A stretch of DNA of 64,000 nucleotides from Paraburkholderia rhizosphaerae (lineage in GTDB: Bacteria; Pseudomonadota; Gammaproteobacteria; Burkholderiales; Burkholderiaceae), in the NCBI RefSeq assembly GCF_004366595.1, contig NZ_SORE01000016.1:62001-126000 (forward strand), given 5' to 3'. A program made the translations under genes and the position numbers. Below, one piece after another: positions 52,650-62,272 of this stretch. Position 1 is the first letter of the stretch; each line of letters begins with the position of its first letter. The notes under the pieces are model-generated. The model ran no database searches. It was not told where the DNA came from and saw nothing but the letters and a program-made list of their open reading frames with translations.

Positions 52650-53948
52650 ATGAAACGTCGCAGTCTTCTGAAGCTCGGCTCGATGTCGGGCGCGCTCGCG
52701 CTGGCGGGCAAGGTGCCGTTCGCACACGCACAATCCAGCAGCGGACCGATCAAGGTCGGCATCCTGCATTCGCTGTCCGGCACGATGGCGATTTCGGAGA
52801 CTTCACTGAAAGACACCGCGTTGATGACGATCTCGGACATCAACAAGAATGGCGGCGTGATGGGCCGGCAGATCCAGCCGGTCGTCGTCGACCCGGCGTC
52901 GAACTGGCCGCTGTTCGCCGAAAAGGCGCGTGGCCTGCTGACCCAGGACAAGGTTGCATGCGTGTTCGGTTGCTGGACGTCGGTGTCGCGCAAGTCGGTG
53001 CTGCCGGTGTTCGAGGAACTGAATGGGCTGCTCTACTACCCGGTGCAGTATGAAGGCGAGGAAATGTCGCGCAACGTGTTCTACACGGGCGCCGCGCCGA
53101 ACCAGCAGGCGATTCCCGCGGTCGAGTACCTGATGAGCAGCGAGGGCGGCGGCGCGAAACGCTTCTTCCTGCTTGGCACGGACTACGTTTACCCGCGCAC
53201 GACGAACAAGATCCTGCGCGCGTTCCTGCATTCGAAGGGCGTGCAGGACAGCGACATCCAGGAGGTCTACACGCCGTTTGGCCACAGCGACTATCAAACG
53301 ATCGTCGCGAACATCAAGACGTTCTCGCAAGGCGGCAAGACCACTGTCGTGTCGACCATCAACGGCGATTCGAACGTGCCGTTCTACAAGGAACTCGGCA
53401 ACCAGGGGCTGAAGGCGACCGACGTGCCGGTGGTCGCGTTCTCGGTCGGCGAGGAAGAACTGCGCGGTATCGACACGAAACCGCTGGTCGGTCACCTCGC
53501 GGCATGGAACTACTTCATGTCGGTAAAAGGCCAGAACAACACCGCGTTCAAGGGTGAATTCGCATCCTACGTGAAAGCGCAGAGCCTGCCGGGCGGTGCG
53601 AAGCGTGTGACGAACGATCCGATGGAAGCGACCTTCGTCGGCATTCATATGTGGAAGCAGGCGGTCGAAAAAGCGAAGAGCACCGACGTCGACAAGGTAC
53701 GCGTCGCGATGATCGGTCAGACCTTCGCCGCGCCGTCGGGCTTCACGTTGACGATGGATGGCAATCACCATCTGCACAAGCCGGTGATGATCGGCGAAAT
53801 TCGCGGCGACGGGCAATTCAACGTCGTATGGAAGACCAAGACCGCGATTCGCGCGCAGCCGTGGAGTCCGTTTATCGCGGGCAACGAGAACAAGCCGGAC
53901 GTGGTCAGCTCGATTCCGTCGGTACTGCGCCGCTCGCGCGTGGCCTGA
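52650..53948 (+). CDS. urtA: Urea ABC transporter substrate-binding protein UrtA
   Basis: A 432-residue periplasmic protein with a twin-arginine-like leader ('MKRRSLLKLGSMSGALALAG'). The mature part starts 'IKVGILHSLSGTMAISETSLKD', and the family stretch 'CVFGCWTSVSRKSVLPVFEE' with 'YYPVQYEGEE' is characteristic of UrtA/FmdD proteins. It is the first gene behind the sigma-54 promoter and is followed by urtB-E. Confidence 0.96.
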   Translation: MKRRSLLKLGSMSGALALAGKVPFAHAQSSSGPIKVGILHSLSGTMAISETSLKDTALMTISDINKNGGVMGRQIQPVVVDPASNWPLFAEKARGLLTQDKVACVFGCWTSVSRKSVLPVFEELNGLLYYPVQYEGEEMSRNVFYTGAAPNQQAIPAVEYLMSSEGGGAKRFFLLGTDYVYPRTTNKILRAFLHSKGVQDSDIQEVYTPFGHSDYQTIVANIKTFSQGGKTTVVSTINGDSNVPFYKELGNQGLKATDVPVVAFSVGEEELRGIDTKPLVGHLAAWNYFMSVKGQNNTAFKGEFASYVKAQSLPGGAKRVTNDPMEATFVGIHMWKQAVEKAKSTDVDKVRVAMIGQTFAAPSGFTLTMDGNHHLHKPVMIGEIRGDGQFNVVWKTKTAIRAQPWSPFIAGNENKPDVVSSIPSVLRRSRVA

Positions 53949-54096
53949 TCGCGTCCGCGCGTACCGCATGGCTTCACGCGTGTTGTACGACGCCGTAGTG
54001 GCTGGACCATCCCTGTAGCAAGCGGCATCGGACTGACCCGCCTCGTGGTCGCCGATGCCGCCGACATGCATGCCGCTTTCCTCTTCAAAGGCCATC

Positions 54097-55749
54097 ATGG
54101 CGCTCTCCTTCTTCACACTGGCGCGGCGCGGTTTGGGCGCGGTGCGCGTTGTTTCCGTCAGCGCCGCGTTCACCCTGCTGACGACGCTGCTGATACCGCA
54201 GCACGCATTCGCGTTGACCGCGACCGACGTCGCACCGCTTGCGGGCGACGACTTCGATGCGAAGTCCGCGGCCATCGACAAACTGATTGCGATGCATGAC
54301 GCGCAAGCGCTCGCGCTATTGAAGGCGCTCTCCGAAGACAACGCGCTCGCGACCGATGCCGGCGCAGTGCTGATTCAGGACAACGACACCGCGCGCGACG
54401 CGGTAACCGGAAAAACCGTCGCACCCGGCGACGCGCAACCGGTGACGCTGAACAATCTGCTGCGCTCGAAGGTCGCGGGCGCGTTGTCGGGCTTGCAGCT
54501 CGCGTCGCCGGATCTCGACACGCGGCGCGCCGCGATCGCCGAATTGCTGAAAAACCCCGACATCGCGATGAAACCGATGATCGACGCGGCGCGCGCGAAA
54601 GAAACCGACCCGGCGTTGAAACGGCGACTCGATGTGCTGTGGGCAATGACCGCCCTGCACGACCCCGACGCCGCAAAACGGCTCGAGGCCGTGCAACTGG
54701 TCGCCGCGCGGCACGATCTGGAGATGAATGAACTGCTGCGCCCGATCGTCGCGAAGAAAGCCGACGGCGGCTTCGCCGAACCCGACGATCGCGTGCGCGC
54801 GGCCGCGCAGCAAGGGATCAACGCACTCGACGCGATCCAGCGACGCAGCGAGATCGCCGGCACGATCTTCGCCGGGCTATCGCTTGGCAGCGTGCTGTTG
54901 CTCGCCGCGCTGGGACTCGCGATCACCTATGGCCTGATTGGCGTGATCAATATGGCGCACGGCGAATTCCTGATGATCGGTGCGTACGCAACCTATGTCG
55001 TGCAGAACCTGATCCAGCATTACGCGCCGCGCGCGTTCGACTGGTATCCGCTGCTTGCGATTCCTGCATCGTTTATCGCCGCAGCGGTGGTCGGCATCGT
55101 GCTCGAACGGCTTGTGCTGAAGCATCTGTATGGCCGCCCGCTCGAAACGCTGCTGACCACATTCGGCATCAGCCTGATCCTGATCCAGGCGACGCGAATG
55201 ATTTTCGGTGCGCAGAACGTACAGGTCGTGAACCCGTCATGGATGAGCGGTGGCGTCACTGTGATGCAGAACCTGATCCTGCCGTACAACCGGCTCGCGA
55301 TTCTCGCGTTCTCGCTGATCGTGGTCGGCATCGCGTGGGCGGTGCTGACAAAGACGCGCCTCGGCCTGTTCGTGCGCGCGGTCACGCAGAACCGGCGGAT
55401 GGCCGCATGCGTCGGCGTCAGAACCGCGCTGGTCGATTCGTATGCATTCGCGTTCGGCGCCGGCATCGCCGGACTCGGCGGCTGCGCGCTATCGCAGATC
55501 GGCAATGTCGGCCCGGACCTCGGCCAGAGCTACATCATCGATTCGTTTATGGCGGTCGTGCTAGGCGGTGTCGGACAGATCGCGGGCACCGTACTCGGCG
55601 GCTTTGGCCTTGGTCTCGTCAGCAAGGCGATCGAGCCGTTCTGGGGCGCGGTGCTCGCGAAGATCGCGGTGCTCGTGCTGATCGTGCTGTTTATCCAGAA
55701 GCGTCCGCAGGGCATGTTCGCCCTGAAGGGCCGCAGCGCGGAGGCCTAA
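54097..55749 (+). CDS. urtB: Urea ABC transporter permease UrtB
   Basis: A 550-residue permease. As in other UrtB proteins, an N-terminal signal-like helix and an extracytoplasmic helical region of about 240 residues (HEAT-like, 'DTRRAAIAELLKNPDIAMKPM') precede the LivH-type membrane domain, which begins 'IFAGLSLGSVLLLAALGLAITYG' in part and contains 'NMAHGEFLMIGAYATY'. The start is uncertain: ATG 54097 is chosen, and ATG 54055 would add 14 residues. The stop is one base before urtC. Confidence 0.94.
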   Translation: MALSFFTLARRGLGAVRVVSVSAAFTLLTTLLIPQHAFALTATDVAPLAGDDFDAKSAAIDKLIAMHDAQALALLKALSEDNALATDAGAVLIQDNDTARDAVTGKTVAPGDAQPVTLNNLLRSKVAGALSGLQLASPDLDTRRAAIAELLKNPDIAMKPMIDAARAKETDPALKRRLDVLWAMTALHDPDAAKRLEAVQLVAARHDLEMNELLRPIVAKKADGGFAEPDDRVRAAAQQGINALDAIQRRSEIAGTIFAGLSLGSVLLLAALGLAITYGLIGVINMAHGEFLMIGAYATYVVQNLIQHYAPRAFDWYPLLAIPASFIAAAVVGIVLERLVLKHLYGRPLETLLTTFGISLILIQATRMIFGAQNVQVVNPSWMSGGVTVMQNLILPYNRLAILAFSLIVVGIAWAVLTKTRLGLFVRAVTQNRRMAACVGVRTALVDSYAFAFGAGIAGLGGCALSQIGNVGPDLGQSYIIDSFMAVVLGGVGQIAGTVLGGFGLGLVSKAIEPFWGAVLAKIAVLVLIVLFIQKRPQGMFALKGRSAEA

Positions 55750-55750
55750 C

Positions 55751-56944
55751 ATGACGTCCGCTACTTCTTCACCCGCCGCGGTCGACGCACGCGCCACCGC
55801 GCTTGACGATGCGCAGCGCGCCGCGCTTCCGGGCTTCGCGCTCGGCCTGCCGGCGCGTCCCGCGTTGCTGTCGCGCCGCGCATGGCAGGCGTTGATCGCG
55901 TTGATTATCGTGATCGGACTGGGCGTGCCGTTCTCCACGCTCGTGCTGCCCGACACCAGCGCATTCCATCTGTCCGCGTATGCGATCACGATCGCCGGCA
56001 AGTTCATGTGTTATGCGATCGCTGCGCTCGCGCTCGATCTGGTATGGGGCTACTGCGGCATTCTGAGCCTCGGGCATGGGCTTTTCTTCGCGCTCGGCGG
56101 CTACGCGATCGGCATGTACCTGATGCGTGCAATCGGCCACGACGGCAAGTACGGCAGCGATTTACCCGACTTCATGGTGTTTCTCGACTGGCACCGGTTG
56201 CCGTGGTACTGGCAAGGCACGCAGCATCTCGCGTACGCGTTGCTGCTCGTCGTGCTGGCACCCGCCATCGTCGCGTGGGTGTTCGGCTTTTTCACGTTCC
56301 GCTCGCGCGTGAAAGGCGTCTATCTGTCGATCATCACGCAGGCGATGACGTTTGCCGCGATGCTGCTGTTCTATCGGAACGAAACCGGCTTCGGCGGCAA
56401 CAACGGCTTTACCGACTTCAAGCGCATCGCGGGCTTTCCGATCACGCACACCGGCACGCGCACCGTGCTGTTTCTGATTACGTTCGCGGTGCTCGTAATC
56501 GCGTTTGTCGGTGCACGCGCGATCGTCACATCGAAGCTCGGCCGTGTCGTCACCGCGGTGCGCGATGGCGAGACGCGGCTGATGTTCCTCGGCTATAACC
56601 CGCTTGCGTACAAGCTGTTCGTGTGGACCGTGTCGGCGGTGCTGTGCGGCATCGCGGGCGCGCTCTACGTGCCGCAGGTCGGGATCATCAATCCGGGCGA
56701 GATGTCGCCGGGCAATTCGATCGAAATGGCGATCTGGGTCGCGGTCGGCGGGCGCGGCACGCTGATCGGACCGATTATCGGCGCATTCGCGGTGAACGGC
56801 GCGAAGAGCTTTTTCACCGCCTACTTCGCCGAATACTGGCTGTTTTTCCTCGGCGCGATTTTCGTGCTGGTGCCGCTGTTCCTGCCGAACGGGATGATGG
56901 GGCTGATCGAAATGCTCACGACGCGCAGAAAAAACCGCGAATAA
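55751..56944 (+). CDS. urtC: Urea ABC transporter permease UrtC
   Basis: A 397-residue LivM-type permease. It has about eight to ten helices and the family stretches 'DLVWGYCGILSLGHGLFFALGG' (in part) and 'LTTRRKNRE' at the basic C terminus. 'AVGGRGTLIGPIIGAFAVNG' is also typical. It follows urtB without a gap. Confidence 0.95.
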   Translation: MTSATSSPAAVDARATALDDAQRAALPGFALGLPARPALLSRRAWQALIALIIVIGLGVPFSTLVLPDTSAFHLSAYAITIAGKFMCYAIAALALDLVWGYCGILSLGHGLFFALGGYAIGMYLMRAIGHDGKYGSDLPDFMVFLDWHRLPWYWQGTQHLAYALLLVVLAPAIVAWVFGFFTFRSRVKGVYLSIITQAMTFAAMLLFYRNETGFGGNNGFTDFKRIAGFPITHTGTRTVLFLITFAVLVIAFVGARAIVTSKLGRVVTAVRDGETRLMFLGYNPLAYKLFVWTVSAVLCGIAGALYVPQVGIINPGEMSPGNSIEMAIWVAVGGRGTLIGPIIGAFAVNGAKSFFTAYFAEYWLFFLGAIFVLVPLFLPNGMMGLIEMLTTRRKNRE

Positions 56945-56953
56945 GGACCGCCA

Positions 56954-57802
56954 ATGAGCCACTACGTCTACCAGCCGGACGCGATCGACGAACGCGCATA
57001 CGGCGGCGTTGCCGGGATGGGCCACGTCGCGAAGCCAGGCGAGATCGACGTCTCGCACGGCACGATTTTGTATCTCGAAGACGTCACCGTCAGCTTCGAC
57101 GGCTTTCGCGCGCTGAACAAACTGACGTTGTCGATCGACGCGGGCGAACTGCGTTGCATCATCGGCCCGAACGGCGCCGGCAAAACCACGATGATGGATG
57201 TGATCACCGGCAAGACCGCGCCTGATTCCGGCACCGTGTTTCTGGGCCAGACGATCGACCTCACGCGGATGAACGAGCCGGCGATCGCGCGAGCCGGCAT
57301 CGGCCGCAAGTTCCAGAAGCCGACCGTGTTCGAGCAGCACCCGGTGTGGGAAAACCTCGAACTCGCGATGAAGACCGACAAGGGCTGGCTCGCGTCGCTG
57401 CGTGCGCGGCTCGATCGCGCCGCGCAGGCGCGCATCGAGGAAACGCTCGCGCTGATCCGCCTCGAGGGCGAAGCACGGCGACTGGCCGGCGAACTTTCGC
57501 ATGGGCAGAAGCAGCGGCTCGAGATCGGCATGTTGCTGATGCAACAACCGGCGCTACTGCTGCTCGACGAACCGGCGGCCGGCATGACCGACGACGAGAC
57601 GATGCAACTGGCGGAGCTGCTGAACCACCTGCGCGGCACGTGTTCGATGATGGTTGTCGAGCACGACATGGAGTTCGTCGCGGCACTCGCCGGCGATACG
57701 GGCATGGTCACTGTGATGGCTGAAGGCAGCGTGCTCGCACACGGCACGCTCGACACCGTAAAAAACGATCCGAATGTGATCGAGTCGTACCTTGGACGCT
57801 GA
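56954..57802 (+). CDS. urtD: Urea ABC transporter ATP-binding protein UrtD
   Basis: A 282-residue LivG-type ATPase. Walker A 'GPNGAGKTTMMDVITGK', signature 'LSHGQKQRLEIGMLLM' and Walker B 'LLLLDEPAAGMTDDE' are intact. The N-terminal extension (about 35 residues before the fold) is typical of UrtD. It lies between urtC and urtE. Confidence 0.95.
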   Translation: MSHYVYQPDAIDERAYGGVAGMGHVAKPGEIDVSHGTILYLEDVTVSFDGFRALNKLTLSIDAGELRCIIGPNGAGKTTMMDVITGKTAPDSGTVFLGQTIDLTRMNEPAIARAGIGRKFQKPTVFEQHPVWENLELAMKTDKGWLASLRARLDRAAQARIEETLALIRLEGEARRLAGELSHGQKQRLEIGMLLMQQPALLLLDEPAAGMTDDETMQLAELLNHLRGTCSMMVVEHDMEFVAALAGDTGMVTVMAEGSVLAHGTLDTVKNDPNVIESYLGR

Positions 57803-57805
57803 CCC

Positions 57806-58498
57806 ATGCTTGAAGTGACGAACCTGAACCAGTACTACGGCGGCAGCCATATCCTGCGCAATGTGAAGCTCGATGTGCCGGACGGCAAACTGACCGTGCT
57901 GCTCGGCCGCAACGGCGTCGGCAAGACGACGCTATTGCGCTGCCTGATGGGTGTCGTGCCGGCGAAGAGCGGCACGATCGCGTGGCGCGGCACGCCGCTC
58001 ACCAAACTGCCGCCGCATGCGCGCGTCGCACAGGGGCTCGCGTATGTGCCACAAGGCCGCGATATCTTTCCGCGCTTGAGCGTCGAAGAAAATCTGCTGG
58101 TCGGAGCCGCGAGCCGCAAGGCGCCGAAGGGCGTTCCGGATCGGATCTATGAGCTTTTTCCGGTGCTGAAGGACATGCGCGCGCGCCGCGGCGGCGATCT
58201 ATCGGGCGGCCAGCAGCAACAGCTCGCGATCGGCCGCGCGTTGATGAGCGAACCGCAATTGCTGATTCTCGACGAACCGACTGAGGGCATCCAGCCGTCG
58301 ATCATTCAGGACATCGGCCGCACGTTGCGGCAGCTGGTCGAAGAGATGGGATTGACGGTGTTGCTGGTCGAGCAGTACTACGACTTCGCGAAAGCGATTG
58401 CGGACCGTTACTGGGTGATGAGCCGCGGTGAAATTGTTGCGGGCGGCGAAGGCGCAAATATGGACGATGACGGCGTGCGTGCGCTGATTGCGGTTTAG
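57806..58498 (+). CDS. urtE: Urea ABC transporter ATP-binding protein UrtE
   Basis: A 230-residue LivF-type ATPase with Walker A 'GRNGVGKTTLLRCLMG', signature 'LSGGQQQQLAIGRALM' and Walker B 'LLILDEPTEGIQPS'. It follows urtD after 3 bases and ends the operon. Urease structural genes do not follow within the window. Confidence 0.95.
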   Translation: MLEVTNLNQYYGGSHILRNVKLDVPDGKLTVLLGRNGVGKTTLLRCLMGVVPAKSGTIAWRGTPLTKLPPHARVAQGLAYVPQGRDIFPRLSVEENLLVGAASRKAPKGVPDRIYELFPVLKDMRARRGGDLSGGQQQQLAIGRALMSEPQLLILDEPTEGIQPSIIQDIGRTLRQLVEEMGLTVLLVEQYYDFAKAIADRYWVMSRGEIVAGGEGANMDDDGVRALIAV

Positions 58499-58640
58499 AT
58501 TCACGCGGCGTTCTTGCGCGCTTCGAACCGCCAGCTGAAACTGCAAAGACCTCAGGCAACCCAGCGGCAGCAAACGGCGGCTATAAAGCTGCCGGGGACC
58601 CCGATTCGTCGGACAAAGCGCATCGCGCGACGTCACCGTT

Positions 58641-60107
58641 TCACTGTTTCACCGTCTCGCTCACCGTCAGCTCCGCTGAATCGTCAGGCGTCATCCCGCC
58701 CAACGCCTGAAACAGCGCCGCTGTATCCGCAAGACGATCGGCCTGTGCGTGCGTCCGGTCGATAGCGGTCTGCAACGCCTGTCGCTGCGCGTCGATCAGC
58801 CCAAATTGACTGACGCCGCCTGCCGCGTATTGCCCCTGAGCGATCTGCACGCTCGCTTGCGCTTGCGACGCCGCTTCGTCGCGCGCCTGCAATTCGCGCG
58901 CGTCGCCGTTCAATGCGTGCAGCGTATCAGCGACCTGCTGCAGCGCCTGCAGTACGGTCTGACGATACGACGCGAACGCGGCGTCGTATGCGGCCTGCGC
59001 GGCGCGTTTCCTTGCATGCAACTCACCGCCATGAAAAAGCGGCTGCGTCAGATTCAGACCGATGTTCCAGATGTTCAAGCCATTGATGACATCTTCGATG
59101 CGCGTGCGCTCCGAGCCGATCCCCGCCGATACGACGAACCGCGGATACAGGTTTGCCGTCGCGACGCCGACATTCGCGCTCGCCTGATGCAGCAGCGCTT
59201 CGGATGCGCGGATGTCGGGGCGTTCACGCGCGAGCGTCGAAGGCAGCGTGAGCGGCATCGTGTCGGGCAAATGCAGCGCGTCGAGCGTCACGTCGCCGAA
59301 GTCCGCTTTAGACGGCTCGATACCGAGCAGAATGGCAAGCTGATGATCGGCCGCCGCGAGTTGCGTCGTCAGCGGAGGCAATTGCGCCTGAGTCTGCGCG
59401 AGCAGCGTGCGCTGGGTGCGCACGTCGAGCAGCGCGACGCCGCCCGCCGCATGGCGGCCTTCGATGATCGTCAGTTGCCGCGCCTGGGCGTCGGCCAGTT
59501 GTTGCGTCAGTGCGAGTTGCTGTTGCAGCGACGCGCGCCGGATCGAAGTCGAAACGACATTGCCCGCCAACGTCAGTCGCGCGGCGTCGAGTTCATAAGT
59601 CTGGTAGTCGACTTGCGCAAGCAGCGCTTCGAGCGCGCGGCGGTTGCCGCCAAAAACATCGAGCACATACGAAACACTCACCGACGCATTGAGCAGCGTG
59701 AACGGCCCAGGGTTCGGCACGTTCGGAACGCCGAACGCGGCGGGATTGACCTTCTGCCGCGTGCCCGAAAGCGTCGCGTCGAGCGCGGGGAACTCAGTCG
59801 CACCGGCTTGCGCGACATAGTTTTCGCGTGCTTCGATGAGCTTCGCACGGGCTTCGTCCAGTGTCGGGCTGTGTTGCAGCGCCATATCGACCAGACGGTT
59901 CAGCGCGTCGGAGCGAAACTGCGTCCACCACGCAGGCAGCGCATGGTTCGCGGCGACCAGCGTTTGCGTCGCGCCCGCTGCCTGCGTGATGGCCGGCAAC
60001 GTGTCGCGCGTGTAAGACGTTGCATCGGGCGCGGCGGGCGAGCGAAAGTCGGGGCCGACGGTGCAGCCGCATAGAGCGAATGTGCATAGCAGCACGTAGC
60101 GTTTCAT
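58641..60107 (-). CDS. Outer membrane efflux lipoprotein (NodT/OprM family)
   Basis: A 488-residue TolC-like outer membrane factor. The lipobox LCGC at residues 12-15 predicts an acylated N terminus, and 'TVGPDFRSP' is the usual NodT start. The two repeated hairpin regions include 'NIGLNLTQPLFHGGELHARKRAAQAAYDAA' content. It is the last gene of the efflux operon and provides the outer membrane channel, about 12 bases behind the permease gene. Confidence 0.94.
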   Translation of the reverse strand: MKRYVLLCTFALCGCTVGPDFRSPAAPDATSYTRDTLPAITQAAGATQTLVAANHALPAWWTQFRSDALNRLVDMALQHSPTLDEARAKLIEARENYVAQAGATEFPALDATLSGTRQKVNPAAFGVPNVPNPGPFTLLNASVSVSYVLDVFGGNRRALEALLAQVDYQTYELDAARLTLAGNVVSTSIRRASLQQQLALTQQLADAQARQLTIIEGRHAAGGVALLDVRTQRTLLAQTQAQLPPLTTQLAAADHQLAILLGIEPSKADFGDVTLDALHLPDTMPLTLPSTLARERPDIRASEALLHQASANVGVATANLYPRFVVSAGIGSERTRIEDVINGLNIWNIGLNLTQPLFHGGELHARKRAAQAAYDAAFASYRQTVLQALQQVADTLHALNGDARELQARDEAASQAQASVQIAQGQYAAGGVSQFGLIDAQRQALQTAIDRTHAQADRLADTAALFQALGGMTPDDSAELTVSETVKQ

Positions 60108-60119
60108 CGCCGCCCCCTT

Positions 60120-61256
60120 CTAATCCAGCGTGCGCCGATAGAAGCGCACGGCAACCGCCATCACAACAACCGTGAAGATCGCAACGGGCCACACCGATGG
60201 CCACAGATCAGCCCAGCCGTTGCCCTTCAGAAGAATGCCGCGCACCAGCCGGTTGAAGTACGTGAGCGGCAGCAGGTTACCGATCCACTGCGCCCAGACC
60301 GGCATGCCCGCGAACGGAAACATGAAGCCCGACAGCAACAGGCTCGGCAAAAAATAGAAGATGGTCAGCTGCATCGCCTGCAGCTGGTTCTGCGCGATCG
60401 ACGACAACGTGATCCCGACCGTCAGGTTTGCCGCGATAAACAGCAGCGCGGCGATATACAGCGCGATCAGACTGCCGACGAACGGCACCTGGAACACGTA
60501 GCGCGCCGCGGTCAGAATGATCGACGATTGCACGAGGCCGATCGCGATATACGGCACCAGCTTTCCCGCGATTACCTCGAGCGGTAACACGGGCGTGGCG
60601 AGCAGATTCTCCATCGTGCCGCGCTCGCGTTCCCGCGTCATCGCGAGGCCGGTCATCATCACCATCGTCAGCGTCAGGATCGTGCCCATCAGACCCGGCA
60701 CGACGTTGTATTGCGTAATGCCTTCGGGGTTGTACAGCCTGTGGATCTGCACATCGAACGCGGCAGGCGTACCGTTCAGATGCGCGAGCGGCCCCGTGAT
60801 GTCCTTGTCCGCAACCGCTTGCGCGATGCCTGGCAGCGCGGCAAGCGGCGCCTGCGTAGCGGTCGGATCGGTCGCATCGGCTTCGACGAGCAGCGCGGGC
60901 CGTTCGCCACGCAACAGCCGCCGCGAAAAATCGATCGGAATCGACACAACGAACGTCACGTCGCCTCGCGCAAGCGCGCGGCGTGCCGCTTCGTCGTCGG
61001 GTACCGTGTCGACGATCTGAAAGTAATCGGAATTCTTCATTGCCGCGATGAAGCTGCGCGAAAACGGGCTTTGATCGCTGATCACCACGGCCGTGCGCAA
61101 GTGCTTCGGATCGGTGTTGATCGCGAAGCCGAACAGCGCGAGCTGAAGGATCGGCAGGCCGACGATCATGCCGAAGGTGATGCGGTCCCGGCGCAACTGG
61201 ACGAACTCCTTGAGCACGATGCCCCACCACCGCGTGACAGAAAAAAAGCGGTTCAC
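60120..61256 (-). CDS. ABC-2 type efflux permease (YbhR/YbhS-like)
   Basis: A 378-residue ABC-2 permease. The N-terminal helix ('ITFGMIVGLPILQLALFGFAI'), a large periplasmic loop (about 50-180) and five C-terminal helices ('LLLSGFMFPFAGMPVWAQWIG') follow the family pattern, including the 'RERERGTMENLLATPV' motif before the second helix. The start is GTG at 61254-61256, overlapping the ATPase stop. The frame stays open upstream but only as a shadow of the ATPase gene. Confidence 0.92.
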   Translation of the reverse strand: MNRFFSVTRWWGIVLKEFVQLRRDRITFGMIVGLPILQLALFGFAINTDPKHLRTAVVISDQSPFSRSFIAAMKNSDYFQIVDTVPDDEAARRALARGDVTFVVSIPIDFSRRLLRGERPALLVEADATDPTATQAPLAALPGIAQAVADKDITGPLAHLNGTPAAFDVQIHRLYNPEGITQYNVVPGLMGTILTLTMVMMTGLAMTRERERGTMENLLATPVLPLEVIAGKLVPYIAIGLVQSSIILTAARYVFQVPFVGSLIALYIAALLFIAANLTVGITLSSIAQNQLQAMQLTIFYFLPSLLLSGFMFPFAGMPVWAQWIGNLLPLTYFNRLVRGILLKGNGWADLWPSVWPVAIFTVVVMAVAVRFYRRTLD

Positions 61257-62272
61257 GATGGTTTCCCGTAGTTGTCGCTCGCGCGGCTCATCATGTAGAT
61301 GAACACGTCTTCGAGCCCGGTTTCGATCGGCGCGATCCGCACCGACAGGCCGGAGGTCACCTGTCTGATCGCTTTTTCGAGCGCCGCGTGATCGTGTCCG
61401 CTCGCGTGCAGTGCGGAGCCGAACACGACAGTCTGATCGACGCCGGGCGTGTTGCGCAGCCGTTCGGACAGATCGGTCAAACGCTCGCCGCCGTGTATGG
61501 ACCATGTGGCAAGCGCCTGCGAATCGATGACCTGCTGCGCGGTGCCCTGCGCGAGCAGCTTGCCGTATGCGATATATGCGAGCTTGTGGCAGCGCTCCGC
61601 TTCGTCCATATAGTGCGTGCTGACCAGCACCGAAATGCCTTGCGCCGCGAGCCGGTGCAGCTCTTCCCAGAAGTCGCGGCGCGCGGTCGGGTCGACACCC
61701 GCGGTCGGCTCGTCGAGCAGCAGCAGCCTCGGCTCGTGCAGCATGCACGCGGCCAGCGCGAGCCGCTGTTTCCAGCCGCCCGACAACGCCCCGGTCATCT
61801 GGCCGGCGCGCGTCTGCAGTCCGAGATTTTCGAGCGCGCGGTCCACCTTCTCCTTGCGGTCGCGCATCTGATAGATACGCGCGACAAAATCGAGGTTCTC
61901 GCGGATCGTCATGTCTTCCCAGTATGAGAAGCGCTGCGTCATATAGCCGACGTTACGCTTGATCTGCGCGCTGTCTCGCACGATGTCGTAGCCGAGGCAG
62001 GTGCCGCTGCCGGAATCCGGCGTGAGCAGGCCGCACATCAGGCGGATCGACGTCGTCTTGCCACTGCCGTTTGGCCCGAGAAAGCCGAAGATCTCGCCAT
62101 GCGCGACCTGCAGCGTGACGTCGTTGACTACATGCTTGTCGCCGAAATGCTTGTTGAGGTGGTGTACGTCGATGGCGAGCGAGCTTGCCGGCGAACCGCT
62201 GACGGGCGAACCGTCAGGCGTGCGTTCCGGCCCGTCGCCGCGTGAGCCGTTTTGCGCGTCGTGCGTCGTCAT
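61253..62272 (-). CDS. ABC-2 type efflux ATP-binding protein (YbhF-like, single domain)
   Basis: A 339-residue ATPase. After a 30-residue Gly/Ser/Pro-rich leader come Walker A 'GPNGSGKTTSIRLMCG', signature 'LSGGWKQRLALAACML' and Walker B 'LLLLDEPTAGVDPTARRDFW'. The C-terminal part 'IAPIETGLEDVFIYMMSRASD' is typical of CcmA/YbhF-like exporters. E. coli YbhF has two ATPase units, and this one has a single unit. The start overlaps the HlyD stop by ATGA. Confidence 0.93.
   Translation of the reverse strand: MTTHDAQNGSRGDGPERTPDGSPVSGSPASSLAIDVHHLNKHFGDKHVVNDVTLQVAHGEIFGFLGPNGSGKTTSIRLMCGLLTPDSGSGTCLGYDIVRDSAQIKRNVGYMTQRFSYWEDMTIRENLDFVARIYQMRDRKEKVDRALENLGLQTRAGQMTGALSGGWKQRLALAACMLHEPRLLLLDEPTAGVDPTARRDFWEELHRLAAQGISVLVSTHYMDEAERCHKLAYIAYGKLLAQGTAQQVIDSQALATWSIHGGERLTDLSERLRNTPGVDQTVVFGSALHASGHDHAALEKAIRQVTSGLSVRIAPIETGLEDVFIYMMSRASDNYGKPS

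Noticed and set aside
60120..61748. 542-codon reading of the efflux permease
   Set aside because: The first 164 codons are a shadow of the ATPase gene. The permease starts at the GTG at 61256.
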